Assembly: GCF_030014915.1 (NCBI RefSeq) | Contig: NZ_JAGIXS010000007.1 | Location: 1-64,000 of the forward strand | Length of the DNA: 64,000 nt | Reading direction: 5' to 3' | Origin: Pelomonas sp. V22 | GTDB lineage: Bacteria; Pseudomonadota; Gammaproteobacteria; Burkholderiales; Burkholderiaceae_C | Shown: positions 54,458 to 63,755 of the stretch, piece after piece | Layout of the letters: the number at the start of each line of letters is the position of its first letter | Position numbering within the stretch: the stretch's first letter is position 1 | Position numbers and translations under genes: made by a program | The notes under the pieces: generated by a model | Database searches by the model: none | Told to the model about the DNA's origin: nothing | What the model saw: the letters and a program-made list of their open reading frames with translations, nothing else

Positions 54458-55197
54458 GCTGGATTGGGCAGGTCGATGAACTGCTGCTCCAGCCCGAGCT
54501 GTGCTGTCAGATGCTCACCGAGCGCCTTGATGCCATAGCGCTCGGTGGCGTGATGGCCTGCGGCGACGAAGGCCACGCCGGTCTCGGCGGCCAGATGAGC
54601 CTGGGGCTCGGAGATCTCCCCGGTCACGTAGACATCGGCGCCAGCCGCGATGGCCGCCTCGAAATAGCCTTGTGCGCCGCCGGTGCACCAGGCGACGCGG
54701 CGGAGCACGCGGCCGTCTCCCGCCGCCACCGTGGGTTCGCGGCCCAGCACCAGGCCCAGCTGCTGCTGCAGATCGGTCAGCGACTGCTCGGCCAGCGGGC
54801 CGACGAAGCCCAGGTCCTGCTCGCCGAAGCGGCCGTCGGCCTGCCAGCCGAAGCGGCCACCGAGCTGCGCGTTGTTGCCCAGTTCGGCGTGCGCATCCAG
54901 CGGCAGGTGGTAGGCGAACAGGTTGATCTCGGCCGACAAGAGGCGCTGCAGCCGCTGCTTCATCCAGCCGGTGACGCGGCCGTCCTGGCCACGCCAGAAC
55001 AGGCCGTGATGCACGAGCAGCGCATCGGCGCCGGCCGCGATGGCGGCCTCGATCATCGCGAGGCTGGCGGTGACGCCGCAGACCAGGCGCCGCACCTCGG
55101 TGCGGCCCTCGACCTGCAGACCGTTCGGCCCATAATCCTTGAAGCGTCCGACCTCGAGCAGGGAGCCGAGGTAGCGGTCGAGTTCGGTGCGTTGCAT
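54454..55197 (-). CDS. Nif3-like dinuclear metal protein (YbgI/DUF34)
   Basis: A 247-residue member of the Nif3/DUF34 family, hexameric proteins with a dinuclear metal centre. Metal-site motifs are visible: the LLVHHGLFWRGQDGRV stretch with two His, FAYHLPLDAHAELGNN and the C-terminal AGHHATERYGIKALG. The biochemical role is uncertain; a link to GTP cyclohydrolase and folate or NAD metabolism has been suggested. Start ATG at 55197 and 4-base overlap with pdxA. It is divergent from the serine protease gene, 14 bases away. Confidence 0.9.
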   Translation of the reverse strand: MQRTELDRYLGSLLEVGRFKDYGPNGLQVEGRTEVRRLVCGVTASLAMIEAAIAAGADALLVHHGLFWRGQDGRVTGWMKQRLQRLLSAEINLFAYHLPLDAHAELGNNAQLGGRFGWQADGRFGEQDLGFVGPLAEQSLTDLQQQLGLVLGREPTVAAGDGRVLRRVAWCTGGAQGYFEAAIAAGADVYVTGEISEPQAHLAAETGVAFVAAGHHATERYGIKALGEHLTAQLGLEQQFIDLPNPA

Positions 55198-55211
55198 GGT
55201 GGGAGCTCTTG

Positions 55212-56387
55212 GTGCGCAGACTTTGGCTGATTTTCGCCCAGGCCACGACGGTGGCTTTGGCCTTGTTGTTCGTGGTCGCCACCTTGAAGCCCGAATGGCT
55301 GCGCCGCCCCGAACTCAAGCCGCTGCGCCAGAGCCTCGGAGCGGTGGCGCCGCTCACGCTGACCAGCAATCCGCCGCGTGAAGCAGCGGGTTCGGCGGGC
55401 GACGGGGGGCATGGCCTGCGCCTGGCGGCAAGGCGCGCCGCACCCGCCGTGGTCACGATCATGGCCAGCAAGGCGCCGGCACGCGACAAGCAGGACCCCT
55501 GGCTGCGCTTCCATGAAGGCCTGCGCGGCGAGGCCCAGCGCTCGCCGCAGGTGGGCCTGGGCTCGGGCGTGATCGTCTCGGCCGAGGGCTATCTGCTCAC
55601 CAACAACCATGTGGTCGAGGGCGCGTCCGACATCGAGGTGCGCCTGATCGACGGCCGCCAGGCCAAGGCCGAGCTGGTGGGCACCGACCCAGAAACCGAT
55701 CTCGCCGTGCTCAAGGTCGTGATGCGCGAGCTGCCGGTGATCGAGCTGGGCCGGATCGAGGACCTGGCGGTGGGCGACAGCGTGCTGGCCATCGGCAATC
55801 CGTTCAACGTGGGCCAGACCGTGACCTCGGGCATCGTCAGCGCGATGGGCCGCAAGGAGCTCGGTATCAATATTTTCGAGAACTTCATCCAGACCGACGC
55901 GGCCATCAATCCGGGCAACTCGGGCGGCGCTCTGGTCGATGCCGACGGCGCTTTGGTGGGCATCAACACGGCGATCTATTCCCGGTCCGGCGGCAGCCTG
56001 GGGATTGGCTTTGCGATTCCGGTGAACACGGCCCGCCAGGTGATGGAGGCTCTGGTGCGCGATGGCCAGGTGGCGCGTGGCTGGATCGGCGTGCAGACCC
56101 GCGAGCTCAACGAGGAGTTCATCGAAGCCTTCAAGCTGAAGGTGCGTGAGGGCGTGCTGGTCAGCGGCGTGCTGCAGAGCGCGCCAGCCGAGAAGGCCGG
56201 TATCAAGCCGGGCGACGTGGTCACCCGCGTGGCCGGCACGCCGGTGCGCAGCCCGGGTGAATTGCTGACCGCCGTCGCGGCCCTGGCACCCAAGTCCAAG
56301 GCGCTGATCTCGGTGCAGCGCGGCGACAAGGCCTTGCAGATCGAGCTGCTGGTGCAGCAGCGGCCGCGCCCGGCGGCCCGGGAGTGA
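55212..56387 (+). CDS. Membrane-anchored trypsin-like serine protease (DegQ/DegS/HtrA family)
   Basis: A 391-residue periplasmic protease. An N-terminal helix (LWLIFAQATTVALALLFVVA) anchors or exports it; the catalytic triad is visible as His in NNHVVEG (about residue 137), Asp in ETDLAVLKV, and Ser in NPGNSGGALV. A single PDZ domain follows (VREGVLVSGVLQSAPAEKAG) and ends with AALAPKSKALISVQRG. One PDZ and the anchor point to a DegS-like or short DegQ enzyme that handles damaged envelope proteins. GTG at 55212 is the likely start (GGAG six bases upstream) over the TTG at 55209. Downstream tatC is convergent, 3 bases apart. Confidence 0.9.
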   Translation: MRRLWLIFAQATTVALALLFVVATLKPEWLRRPELKPLRQSLGAVAPLTLTSNPPREAAGSAGDGGHGLRLAARRAAPAVVTIMASKAPARDKQDPWLRFHEGLRGEAQRSPQVGLGSGVIVSAEGYLLTNNHVVEGASDIEVRLIDGRQAKAELVGTDPETDLAVLKVVMRELPVIELGRIEDLAVGDSVLAIGNPFNVGQTVTSGIVSAMGRKELGINIFENFIQTDAAINPGNSGGALVDADGALVGINTAIYSRSGGSLGIGFAIPVNTARQVMEALVRDGQVARGWIGVQTRELNEEFIEAFKLKVREGVLVSGVLQSAPAEKAGIKPGDVVTRVAGTPVRSPGELLTAVAALAPKSKALISVQRGDKALQIELLVQQRPRPAARE

Positions 56388-56390
56388 GGC

Positions 56391-57164
56391 TCAGGCCCCG
56401 GCTTCTTCCTCGGCCGCCTTGGGCTTGACGAAGAGCTTGGTGGCCAGAATGCCGAGCTCGTAGAGCAGGCACATCGGAATGGCCAGGGCCAGCATCGACA
56501 CCACGTCAGGCGGCGTGATCAGGGCCGAGACCACGAAGGCCACGACGATGAAGTAGCTGCGGAAGGTCACCAGCTGTTCCACCGTGACGAGGCCCACCTT
56601 GACCAGCAGCACCACGACGATGGGCACCTGGAAGGCGAGGCTGAAGGCGATGTAGAGCCCGAGGATGGCTTCCACATAGGAGGCAATGTCGGGCGTGGCC
56701 GCCACCGAGGCCGGCGTCATCGCCTGGATGAAGGCGAACATGCGGTCCAGCACGAAGAGCTGCACGAAGGCAATGCCGCCATAAGCGAGCAGGCTGCCGA
56801 AGAAGATCAGCGGCAGTGCAAAGCGCTTCTCGTGGCTGTAGAGGCCAGGCGCCACGAAGGCCCAGGCCTGGTAGAGCAACCAGGGCAGGGCCAGCAGCAT
56901 GGCCGCCATCAAGAGCACCTTCAGCGGGATGAAGAAGGGCGAGAACACGCCGACGGCGATCAGCTTGGCGTCCACCGGCATGTGGGCGCGAATGGGCTTG
57001 GCGAGGAAGTCAATCAGGCCGCTGGCGCCGGGCCAGATCGCCAGGGCGCCCACGGCCACGGCCAAGCCGTAGATGGCCTTGAGCAGGCGGTCACGCAGTT
57101 CGATCAGGTGGGAGACGAAGGGCTGCTCGGTGCCGGCCAGTTCGTCTTCTTTGTCAGTGGTCAT
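56391..57164 (-). CDS. tatC: Sec-independent protein translocase TatC
   Basis: A 257-residue six-helix membrane subunit that recognises twin-arginine signal peptides. Landmarks: the N-terminal [20 protein letters not shown], the conserved [20 protein letters not shown] and [20 protein letters not shown] near the end. The start is the ATG overlapping the tatB stop (57161-57164); the frame continues upstream only as a shadow of tatB. Relevant here because the multicopper oxidase and Rieske protein appear to be Tat substrates. Confidence 0.95.
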   Translation of the reverse strand: MTTDKEDELAGTEQPFVSHLIELRDRLLKAIYGLAVAVGALAIWPGASGLIDFLAKPIRAHMPVDAKLIAVGVFSPFFIPLKVLLMAAMLLALPWLLYQAWAFVAPGLYSHEKRFALPLIFFGSLLAYGGIAFVQLFVLDRMFAFIQAMTPASVAATPDIASYVEAILGLYIAFSLAFQVPIVVVLLVKVGLVTVEQLVTFRSYFIVVAFVVSALITPPDVVSMLALAIPMCLLYELGILATKLFVKPKAAEEEAGA

Positions 57165-57634
57165 TTGTGTATGCGCGGGCGAAAGCGCGCCACGCGGGCG
57201 GCACCGGACTGGACGTTGCGGCGCACGCCTTCGCGCTGCTTGTACCACTGGGGCGTGCTGCCCCGCTTGAGCCGCCAGTTCTTCTTCGGCGGCTGGTAGC
57301 TCGGCGGCGCGATGCTGTTGCCCAGCAAGTCGCTGGCACCATCGCCCTCAAGCCCGTGCCAGCTCGATTCGAAGACCTGGCCCGCGCTCTGTACCTCCTG
57401 GCGCACCGTCTGCTCCACGTCGCGGGCCGCGGTCTCCATCTGGGTCTTCATCTTCTTGAGCTCGTCGAGCTCGATGGAGCGGTTGACCTCGGCCTTGACG
57501 TCGGCCACGTAGCGCTGTGCCTTGCCCAGCAGATGGCCCACGGTGCGGGCCACGCGTGGCAGCTTTTCCGGCCCGATGACGATGAGCGCCACCGCGCCGA
57601 TCAGCGCCAGTTTGTCGAAGCCGAAATCAAGCAT
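57161..57634 (-). CDS. tatB: Twin-arginine translocase subunit TatB
   Basis: A 157-residue protein with the TatB start ([20 protein letters not shown], then [20 protein letters not shown]), an amphipathic helix and a long hydrophilic tail. The N-terminal acidic residue and GPEKLP motif separate it from TatA. It is 15 bases downstream of tatA and overlaps tatC by 4 bases. Confidence 0.94.
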   Translation of the reverse strand: MLDFGFDKLALIGAVALIVIGPEKLPRVARTVGHLLGKAQRYVADVKAEVNRSIELDELKKMKTQMETAARDVEQTVRQEVQSAGQVFESSWHGLEGDGASDLLGNSIAPPSYQPPKKNWRLKRGSTPQWYKQREGVRRNVQSGAARVARFRPRIHK

Positions 57635-57649
57635 GCAGTGCCGCGGGCC

Positions 57650-57877
57650 TTAGCTCTTGGTCTTGGCGTCGACGTCGACGGTGTTGGCGTCGCTCGTCTT
57701 GCTGGCGGTGACTTGCTGGGGCGGGGCGTCGCTGGCCGCGCCGTCCTTCATGCCGTCCTTGAAGCCCTTGACGGCCGAGCCCAGGTCGGTGCCAACATTC
57801 TTCAGCTTCTTGGTGCCGAAGATCAGCACGACGACGACCAGCACGATCAGCCAGTGCCAAATGCTGAGAGAACCCAT
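57650..57877 (-). CDS. tatA: Twin-arginine translocase subunit TatA
   Basis: A 75-residue protein with one membrane helix ([20 protein letters not shown]) followed by the [20 protein letters not shown] amphipathic region and a short tail. It forms the protein-conducting pore of the Tat system. First of tatA-tatB-tatC, 61 bases after hinT on the same strand. A purine-rich ribosome site (GGAGATAT) precedes the ATG. Confidence 0.94.
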   Translation of the reverse strand: MGSLSIWHWLIVLVVVVLIFGTKKLKNVGTDLGSAVKGFKDGMKDGAASDAPPQQVTASKTSDANTVDVDAKTKS

Positions 57878-57938
57878 AGAAATATCTCCAGAAAAGGAAT
57901 GCGTGATTCTAGTTGGCCCTTGTGACAGGGCTCTTTAA

Positions 57939-58286
57939 CTAGCCTTTGGCCCAGGGGCGCGGGCCGCCCATCACGTGCATGTGCAGGTGATAGACCTCCT
58001 GGCCGCCGTCCGGCCCGGTGTTGATGACGGTGCGGAAACCGCCCGTGACGCCCAGCTCCTTCATCAACTGCGGCGCCAGCACCAGCATGCGGCCAGCCAG
58101 CTCGGCATGCTCGGAACCGAGCTCGGCGTGCGTGGCGATGTGCGTCTTCGGGATGATCAGCACATGGACCGGCGCCCAGGGATGGATGTCGTGGAAGGCG
58201 AGCAGGTGCTCGTCCTCGTAGGCCTTCTTCGAAGGAATCTGGCCGGCAATGATCTTGCAGAAGATGCAGTTGGGGTCGTGCGACAT
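57939..58286 (-). CDS. hinT: HIT-family nucleotide hydrolase (HinT)
   Basis: A 115-residue purine nucleoside phosphoramidase. Zinc-type CIFCKI near the start, then the histidine triad in VYHLHMHVMGG (HxHxH), with MPL-type nucleotide pocket residues before it (FRTVINTGPDGGQEVYHL). Length is that of HinT. It sits between hisE and tatA, the usual position in betaproteobacteria. Confidence 0.94.
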   Translation of the reverse strand: MSHDPNCIFCKIIAGQIPSKKAYEDEHLLAFHDIHPWAPVHVLIIPKTHIATHAELGSEHAELAGRMLVLAPQLMKELGVTGGFRTVINTGPDGGQEVYHLHMHVMGGPRPWAKG

Positions 58287-58298
58287 GGTGGGATTGCT

Positions 58299-58634
58299 TC
58301 AGTCTTGCTTGCGTTGGGCAAATTCCTGCAGGCCCGACAGGCCTTCGCGGCGGGCCAGCTCGGCCAGCACGTCGGCTGGTTTCAGGTCGAACTGGGCCAG
58401 GGCGATCATCGAATGGAACCAGAGGTCGGCCACCTCGTAGGTCAGCTTCTGGGCGTCGCCGTCCTTGGCCGCCATCACCAGCTCGGTGGCTTCTTCGCCG
58501 ACCTTTTTCAGGATGGCGTCCAGCCCTTTGTCGAACAGCTTGGCCACATAGCTGGCAGCGGGGTCGCCGCCATTCGCCGGCTTGCGCGATTCGATCACCT
58601 CGGCCACGCGGGCCAGCACTTGCTGCTCGTTCAT
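58299..58634 (-). CDS. hisE: Phosphoribosyl-ATP pyrophosphatase HisE
   Basis: A 111-residue enzyme that removes pyrophosphate from phosphoribosyl-ATP in the second step of histidine synthesis. The MazG-like helical bundle shows [17 protein letters not shown] with the acidic metal ligands, and [16 protein letters not shown]. Start ATG at 58634 overlaps the hisI stop by 4 bases; the longer frame to 58682 is rejected. Confidence 0.94.
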   Translation of the reverse strand: MNEQQVLARVAEVIESRKPANGGDPAASYVAKLFDKGLDAILKKVGEEATELVMAAKDGDAQKLTYEVADLWFHSMIALAQFDLKPADVLAELARREGLSGLQEFAQRKQD

Positions 58635-59020
58635 TTGTAGATGCTCTCGGGGTCTTTCAGCACCGGGTCCACGGCCTGCCAATCGCCATTCTCATAGCGT
58701 TGGAAGAAGCAGCTGTGGCGGCCGGTGTGGCACGCGATGCCAGGCTCGTGGCCCTGCTGGGTGATCCTGAGCAGCACGACGTCGTTGTCGCAGTCCAGCC
58801 GCATCTCGTGGACGGTCTGCTTGTGGCCGGACTCCTCGCCCTTGTGCCAGAGCTTCTGGCGCGAGCGGCTCCAGTAGACCGCCTCGCCGAGCTCGGCCGT
58901 GCGGGCCAGGGCCTCGCGGTTCATCCAGGCGAACATCATCACGTCGCCGCTCGAACGTTCCTGCGCAATGACGGGCACCAGGCCGTCGGCGTCCCACTTG
59001 ATCTGATCCAGCCAATCCAT
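58631..59020 (-). CDS. hisI: Phosphoribosyl-AMP cyclohydrolase HisI
   Basis: A 129-residue enzyme for the third step of histidine synthesis. Conserved motifs: [40 protein letters not shown], the metal-binding DCDNDVVLL (Cys and Asp) and HTGRHSCFF. The start at 59020 is favoured, because the upstream Nudix gene stops at 59034. The gene is separate from hisE, as in other betaproteobacteria. Confidence 0.94.
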   Translation of the reverse strand: MDWLDQIKWDADGLVPVIAQERSSGDVMMFAWMNREALARTAELGEAVYWSRSRQKLWHKGEESGHKQTVHEMRLDCDNDVVLLRITQQGHEPGIACHTGRHSCFFQRYENGDWQAVDPVLKDPESIYK

Positions 59021-59033
59021 GGCGGGAGTGTAG

Positions 59034-59483
59034 TCAGCCGACATGGGTGATGCCGGCGTGGTTTCTTTCCGCAGCGAACCATTGCAGCACCGGGATGGTC
59101 CCTGGCAGCACCGGCTGCATCTGCACAGGCAGCGTTTGCCAGGCCATGGCCTGCTGCTCGCGCATCTCGAACTCGCCCTGCCACTCGTAGACCTTGCAGA
59201 AATGCAGGCGCACGCGGGCATGGGGGTAGTCCATCAGCTCGACCTTCCAGGGGTGGGTCGCGCCAATGGTGATGCCCAGCTCCTCGTGCAGCTCGCGCCG
59301 CAGGGCCTGTTCGACCGTCTCGCCGGCCTCGAGCTTGCCGCCCGGGAATTCCCAGTAGCCGGCGTAGACCTTGCCTTCCGGGCGCGAGGTCAGGAGGAAG
59401 CGGCCTTCCTGGCCCTCGGCATCGCGCTCCACCAGCACGCCCACGGCCACATCGACCGGAATGCGTTCGCCGTACTCAGACAT
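59034..59483 (-). CDS. Nudix hydrolase (MutT-like)
   Basis: A 149-residue Nudix protein. The Nudix box is complete: [20 protein letters not shown] then ELGI (G-x5-E-x7-REUxEE-x-GU pattern). Strands before it ([20 protein letters not shown]) match MutT-type 8-oxo-dGTP diphosphatases, so a nucleotide-pool cleaning role is likely. Its start overlaps the ATPase gene upstream by 8 bases. Confidence 0.9.
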   Translation of the reverse strand: MSEYGERIPVDVAVGVLVERDAEGQEGRFLLTSRPEGKVYAGYWEFPGGKLEAGETVEQALRRELHEELGITIGATHPWKVELMDYPHARVRLHFCKVYEWQGEFEMREQQAMAWQTLPVQMQPVLPGTIPVLQWFAAERNHAGITHVG

Positions 59484-60351
59484 GCTCGATCCCTCCGCGG
59501 CCGGCCACGTCGCGCGCGAATTGGTAGGCCACGCGGCCCGAGCGCGAGCCGCGCTCCAGCGCCCACACCAGGGCCGGTTGGCGCTGTGCAGCGATCTGTT
59601 CTTCGCCGAGGCCGAAGAAGCGCAGCCATTGGCCGGCAATGGCCAGGTATTCGTCCTGGCTGAAGGGGTAGAAGCTGATCCACAGGCCGAAGCGTTCGGA
59701 CAGCGAGATCTTCTCTTCCACGGCCTCGCCGGGATGGACCTCGCCGTCCTCGGTGTGCCTGTAGCCGAGGTTGTCGCGCATCTGCTCGGGCAGCAGGTGG
59801 CGGCGGTTGCTGGTGGCGTAGATCAGCAGGTTGTCGCCGGCCTCGGCCACCGAGCCGTCCAGCATGGACTTGAGGATCTTGTAGCCGGGCTCGCCTTCGT
59901 CGAAGCTCAGGTCGTCACAGAAGACGATGAAGCGCTCGGGCCGGCCGGAGACCAGCTCGACCAGGTCGGGCAGGTCGACGAGGTCGGCCTTGTCCACCTC
60001 GATCAGGCGCAGGCCCTGGTCGGCGAACTCGTTCAGGCAGGCCTTGATCAGCGAGCTCTTGCCGGTGCCGCGCGCGCCGGTCAGCAGCACATTGTTGGCC
60101 GGCTTGCCGGCCACGAACTGGGCGGTATTGCGCAGCAGGCGCTCCTTTTGCGGCTCGACCTCCTTGAGGTCGGCCAGGCGGATGCGGGCCACGTGGCGCA
60201 CCGGCTCCAGCCGGGCATGGGCGCCGCTCTTGCGGTAGCGGAAGGCGCTGGAGGCTGCCCAGTCGGGCGCACTCAGCGGCTGCGGCAATACGGCCTCCAG
60301 CCGGGCCAGCAGGCCTTCGGCGCGGGAGATCAGGGAGTCGAGGTCAGGCAT
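59476..60351 (-). CDS. DUF815-family AAA-type ATPase
   Basis: A 291-residue ATP-binding protein of the DUF815 group. Walker A is LLTGARGTGKSSLIKACLNE (about residue 90), Walker B is FIVFCDDLSFDEGE, and sensor-like LLIYATSNRRHLLPEQMRDN follows. The family occurs widely next to mutT-like genes in betaproteobacteria; its role is not established. First gene of the run of minus-strand genes from here to tatC; the start ATG at 60351 is 44 bases from RNase P RNA, which is on the other strand. Confidence 0.9.
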   Translation of the reverse strand: MPDLDSLISRAEGLLARLEAVLPQPLSAPDWAASSAFRYRKSGAHARLEPVRHVARIRLADLKEVEPQKERLLRNTAQFVAGKPANNVLLTGARGTGKSSLIKACLNEFADQGLRLIEVDKADLVDLPDLVELVSGRPERFIVFCDDLSFDEGEPGYKILKSMLDGSVAEAGDNLLIYATSNRRHLLPEQMRDNLGYRHTEDGEVHPGEAVEEKISLSERFGLWISFYPFSQDEYLAIAGQWLRFFGLGEEQIAAQRQPALVWALERGSRSGRVAYQFARDVAGRGGIEHV

Positions 60352-60394
60352 GGCCGCCAGTGTAGTGACCCCCTCAGGCGATAATGTTCGCCGT

Positions 60395-60778
60395 GAAGCA
60401 AGCCAGACCGCCGCTGGGGCAAGCGTGGAAACACGGCCCTGGAGGAAGGTCCGGACTGCAAAGAGCGGCGTAGCAGCTAACGGCTGCCCGGCGAAAGCCG
60501 AGGATCAGAGCAACAGAGACGAGTCGAGGTGGGTCCACACCAGGTGCTCTATGACCGAAAGGTCATAGCCACCCGAGGTGGGCAAAGCCCACCTCGGGTG
60601 AAACGGGCAATCTCTACGCGCAGCAACACCAAGTAGGCCAGCGTTGATGCGGCTCGCAGAGCTGGCGGGTAGGTGGCACCGAGCCGGGCAGTGATGTCCG
60701 GCCCAGAGGAATGGCGGTCACGGGTGGCGGGGTGCAAGCCCCGGCGCCCGCACAGAATCCGGCCTATCGGCTTGCTTC
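60395..60778 (+). ncRNA. rnpB: RNase P RNA (bacterial type A)
   Basis: The catalytic RNA that trims tRNA 5' leaders. The 5' and 3' ends pair perfectly in a 10-bp P1 helix (GAAGCAAGCC at 60395-60404 with GGCTTGCTTC at 60769-60778). Conserved signature regions are present: GGAGGAAGGTCCGGACTGC at 60441-60459 and ACAGAATCC at 60752-60760 near the 3' end. A -10-like GATAAT at 60380-60385 lies just upstream. Length of about 384 bases fits the family. Confidence 0.95.
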
Positions 60779-61063
60779 ACACTTTTATCCCCCTAGTTCA
60801 GGGCACATTCTGTCCAGTGACCTGATTTTGTGCGAATGCCGCTCAAATGGCGCGGACTTGCTGGACCAGGCTCGTCCGGCCCGCTATGGTCCTGATCATT
60901 CAGGTCAGCGGCAGCGGCTTTACAACGACCTGCAGCTCGCCCCACGACCTCCCGAGATACATGGATCCGCGCCAGCGGGTCTGACAAGCCGGCGCGGACG
61001 GGCCCGAACCGCGCCGACATCGCTTCGGGCAGCGCGCCTTTGCCGGCGCGAGGGAGTGTCATC

Positions 61064-62656
61064 ATGTTCAACACGCTGAGTCATCTGCGCGTGAAGGCCA
61101 AGCTGATGCTGGGCTTTGTGGCGCTTGCTGCCGTGGTCCTGCTGGTCTCCGGCATGGCCTTGAGCTCGCTGGGGCGCTCCAACGAGCGTTTTTCGCAATA
61201 CCTGGAGGGCGTCGGGCTGCGCGAGCGGCTGGCTACCAACATCCGGGGCGCAGCCACGCGGCGGGCCATCGCGGCGCGCAACCTGGTGCTGGTGAACCAA
61301 GGGGCGGACCGCGAGGCCGAGCGCGTGGCCGTCACCCAGGCGCACAAGGACATGGAAACCGCCTTGGCCAAGCTCAAGGAGGCGGTGGGCAAGGCCAACG
61401 ACGTGGGGGCCAAGGAGCGCCAGTTGCTGGCCGAGATTGACCAAGTCGAGAGCCGCTACGGCCCGGTCGCCCTGGCCATCGTCGGCCTCGCGCTGGAAGG
61501 CAAGCGCGAAGAGGCCGTGGCCAAGATGAATGCCGAATGCCGGCCGCTGCTGGCCGCCCTTCTCAAGGCCACGGGCGAGTACATCAGTCATGAACAAGAC
61601 CAGGCCGGCCAGCGAGTGCAAGCCGCCTTGCAGGACTATTCCAGCGACCGCCTGGCCATGTTCGGCGTTTGTGCGCTGGCGGTGGGGGCGGCGGTGCTGA
61701 TGGGCTGGATGCTCAGCAATGCGGTCACCCGCCCGCTGATGCGTGCCGTGCACCTGGCCGAGGCCGTGGCCGGTGGCGATCTCAGTTCCGACATCGTGGT
61801 GGACCGGCATGACGAGCTCGGCCAATTGCTGGGTGCCCTGCGCAAGATGAACGAGAGCCTGGTCGCCATGGTCGGCCAGGTGCGCGATTCGGCCGATGGC
61901 ATTGCCACCGCTTCGCAGCAGATCGCCAGCGGCAACCACGACCTCTCCAGCCGCACCGAGCAGCAGGCCAGTGCGCTGCAGCAGACGGCGGCCTCCATGC
62001 AGCAGATGACATCGACCGTACAACACACGGCCGAGAGCTCGCGCCAGGCCACGCAACTGGCCGGCGCGGCCGCTGAGGTGGCGGGGCGCGGTGGCGATGT
62101 GGTGGGCCGCGTGGTCAGCACCATGGGCGAGATCACCGAGGCGAGTCGGCGCATTGGCGACATCATCGGCGTGATCGACGGCATCGCCTTCCAGACCAAC
62201 ATCCTGGCACTGAATGCGGCGGTCGAAGCGGCACGGGCCGGCGACCAGGGCCGGGGTTTTGCCGTCGTGGCCGGCGAGGTGCGGGCTCTGGCGCAACGCT
62301 CGGCCCAGGCCGCGCGCGAGATCAAGGGGCTGATCAATGCCAGTGTCGAGAAGGTCGAGACGGGCAGCCAACTGGTCGGCGAGGCCGGCAGCACCATGGG
62401 CGACGTGGTGAGCCAGGTGCGGCGCATGACCGACCTGATGGCCGAGATCAATGCCTCGGCCAATGAGCAGAGCAGCGGCATCGGCCAGGTCAACCAGGCT
62501 GTGGCCTCGATCGACCAGGGCACGCAGCAAAACGCCGCCCTGGTGGAGCAGAGCGCGGCCGCCGCCGAATCACTGCGGCAGCAGGCGGCCAGCCTGCAGC
62601 AGGTGATCGCTCAGTTCAAGATGGCGGCCGCCGGGCGGCCGGGCTGGAGCGCCTAG
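61064..62656 (+). CDS. Methyl-accepting chemotaxis protein
   Basis: A 530-residue chemoreceptor. N-terminal helix (LMLGFVALAAVVLLVSGMAL), a four-helix-bundle periplasmic sensor (about residues 35-190), second membrane helix (FGVCALAVGAAVLMGWML), HAMP linker (MRAVHLAEAVAGGDLSSDIV) and a signalling domain with the conserved hairpin tip IDGIAFQTNILALNAAVEAA, then RAGDQGRGFAVVAGEVRALA. The C-terminus ends GWSA and lacks the NWETF-type pentapeptide for CheR/CheB. GAGGGAG precedes the ATG at 61064. The ligand is unknown. It is convergent with the next gene, overlapping by 4 bases. Confidence 0.93.
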   Translation: MFNTLSHLRVKAKLMLGFVALAAVVLLVSGMALSSLGRSNERFSQYLEGVGLRERLATNIRGAATRRAIAARNLVLVNQGADREAERVAVTQAHKDMETALAKLKEAVGKANDVGAKERQLLAEIDQVESRYGPVALAIVGLALEGKREEAVAKMNAECRPLLAALLKATGEYISHEQDQAGQRVQAALQDYSSDRLAMFGVCALAVGAAVLMGWMLSNAVTRPLMRAVHLAEAVAGGDLSSDIVVDRHDELGQLLGALRKMNESLVAMVGQVRDSADGIATASQQIASGNHDLSSRTEQQASALQQTAASMQQMTSTVQHTAESSRQATQLAGAAAEVAGRGGDVVGRVVSTMGEITEASRRIGDIIGVIDGIAFQTNILALNAAVEAARAGDQGRGFAVVAGEVRALAQRSAQAAREIKGLINASVEKVETGSQLVGEAGSTMGDVVSQVRRMTDLMAEINASANEQSSGIGQVNQAVASIDQGTQQNAALVEQSAAAAESLRQQAASLQQVIAQFKMAAAGRPGWSA

Positions 62657-63645
62657 GCGTTCTTGGCGGCCAGCAGGGACTCGATGGTCTGCTGCACCGC
62701 CAGCGCCTCGGCAAAGCCGGGCAGGCTGTGGGGCCGGCCCTCGACCAGGGCGGTCCACTGGTCCAGCTGCTCGGTCTGCGAGCGGCTGCGCAGCTGTGCC
62801 GGGTCGCCCATCAGCTCCCAGCCGCTTTCGGCCGAGCGGCGACGGGCCAGGCCGAACCAGTCTCCGAGTTCGATGGCGCCGCTCGCGCCTTGCCAGCTCA
62901 TGCGGTTGAAGTCGGCCAGCTCGCCGCCCACCTGGCCTTGGATGCTGACCGGCACGCCGGCCACGCGCAGCTCGGCCTGCAGAGCAGTCTCGGCGCGGCG
63001 GCCATCAGCGGGCCATTGCACCTCGCATCGCAGCAGTTCGGCCGGCCCCAACACGCGTTGCAACACGAAGATGAAATGCGACAGCACCTCGCGGCTGAAA
63101 CCGCCCTCGGCGCGTTCGCTCAACCACGCGCCGGCACCGGCCTGCCAGGCGCGCGGCCAGGCGGCGAAGGACAGTTCGATCTCTATGGCCTGCAAGGCGC
63201 CGAGCGACTGATCGCCGCCCGGGCCAAAGGTCTGGCCCAGCATGGTGAGGCCCGGCGACGAGGCGAGGGCGAAGTTCACGGCGGCCCGCTGGCCTTCGCG
63301 GGCGATGCGATCTATGCAGCGCTGCGCGTCCGTGAAGTCGGTGCTCAGCGGCTTCTCGCAGAAGACGGCCAGGCCGGCATCGAAGGCACGTTCGCTCAGT
63401 GCGATGTGGGCGGCCGGCGGCGTGGCGATGTAGAGCCCGTGCAGGCCCGGCGTGGCGATCAGGCTTTCTGCGCCGGCGGCGATCTCGAGGCCGGCTTGCA
63501 CCGCACAGGCGGCCGCGCAGGCCACCGGGTCGGCGTCCCAGGCCCTCGTGACCCGCAGGCGCGGATGGTCGTTCAGCCGCGTCAGCATGCGGCGGCCCAT
63601 CACGCCGAGGCCGATCACGCCGATGTTCAGCCGCTGCTCTGCCAT
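62653..63645 (-). CDS. Gfo/Idh/MocA-family oxidoreductase
   Basis: A 330-residue NAD(P)-dependent dehydrogenase. The Rossmann fold opens with NIGVIGLGVMGRRML, and the FCEKPLSTD motif (EKP, catalytic Lys) is at about residue 93. The C-terminal beta domain follows with LELR-type strands. Substrates in the family are sugars or sugar-like molecules; nothing near indicates which. ATG 63645 fits the Rossmann start; the frame runs on to 63666 without added support. Confidence 0.88.
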   Translation of the reverse strand: MAEQRLNIGVIGLGVMGRRMLTRLNDHPRLRVTRAWDADPVACAAACAVQAGLEIAAGAESLIATPGLHGLYIATPPAAHIALSERAFDAGLAVFCEKPLSTDFTDAQRCIDRIAREGQRAAVNFALASSPGLTMLGQTFGPGGDQSLGALQAIEIELSFAAWPRAWQAGAGAWLSERAEGGFSREVLSHFIFVLQRVLGPAELLRCEVQWPADGRRAETALQAELRVAGVPVSIQGQVGGELADFNRMSWQGASGAIELGDWFGLARRRSAESGWELMGDPAQLRSRSQTEQLDQWTALVEGRPHSLPGFAEALAVQQTIESLLAAKNA

Positions 63646-63712
63646 GCGCCCGCTCCGAGAACCCAAGAGGCCGCAAGTTTAGGGGCCGCCGCTACACTGG
63701 CCCTTCGCCTTT

Positions 63713-63736
63713 ACGTCCACGTCCACGTTCACGTCC
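63713..63736 (+). repeat. Tandem hexanucleotide repeat upstream of bcr
   Basis: Four copies of ACGTCC (the third is ACGTTC) run from 63713 to 63736, 20 bases before the bcr start codon. It lies in the leader, so slippage would change spacing of upstream signals. Confidence 0.6.
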
Positions 63737-63755
63737 ACCGACTCCCGCCCCCCCC

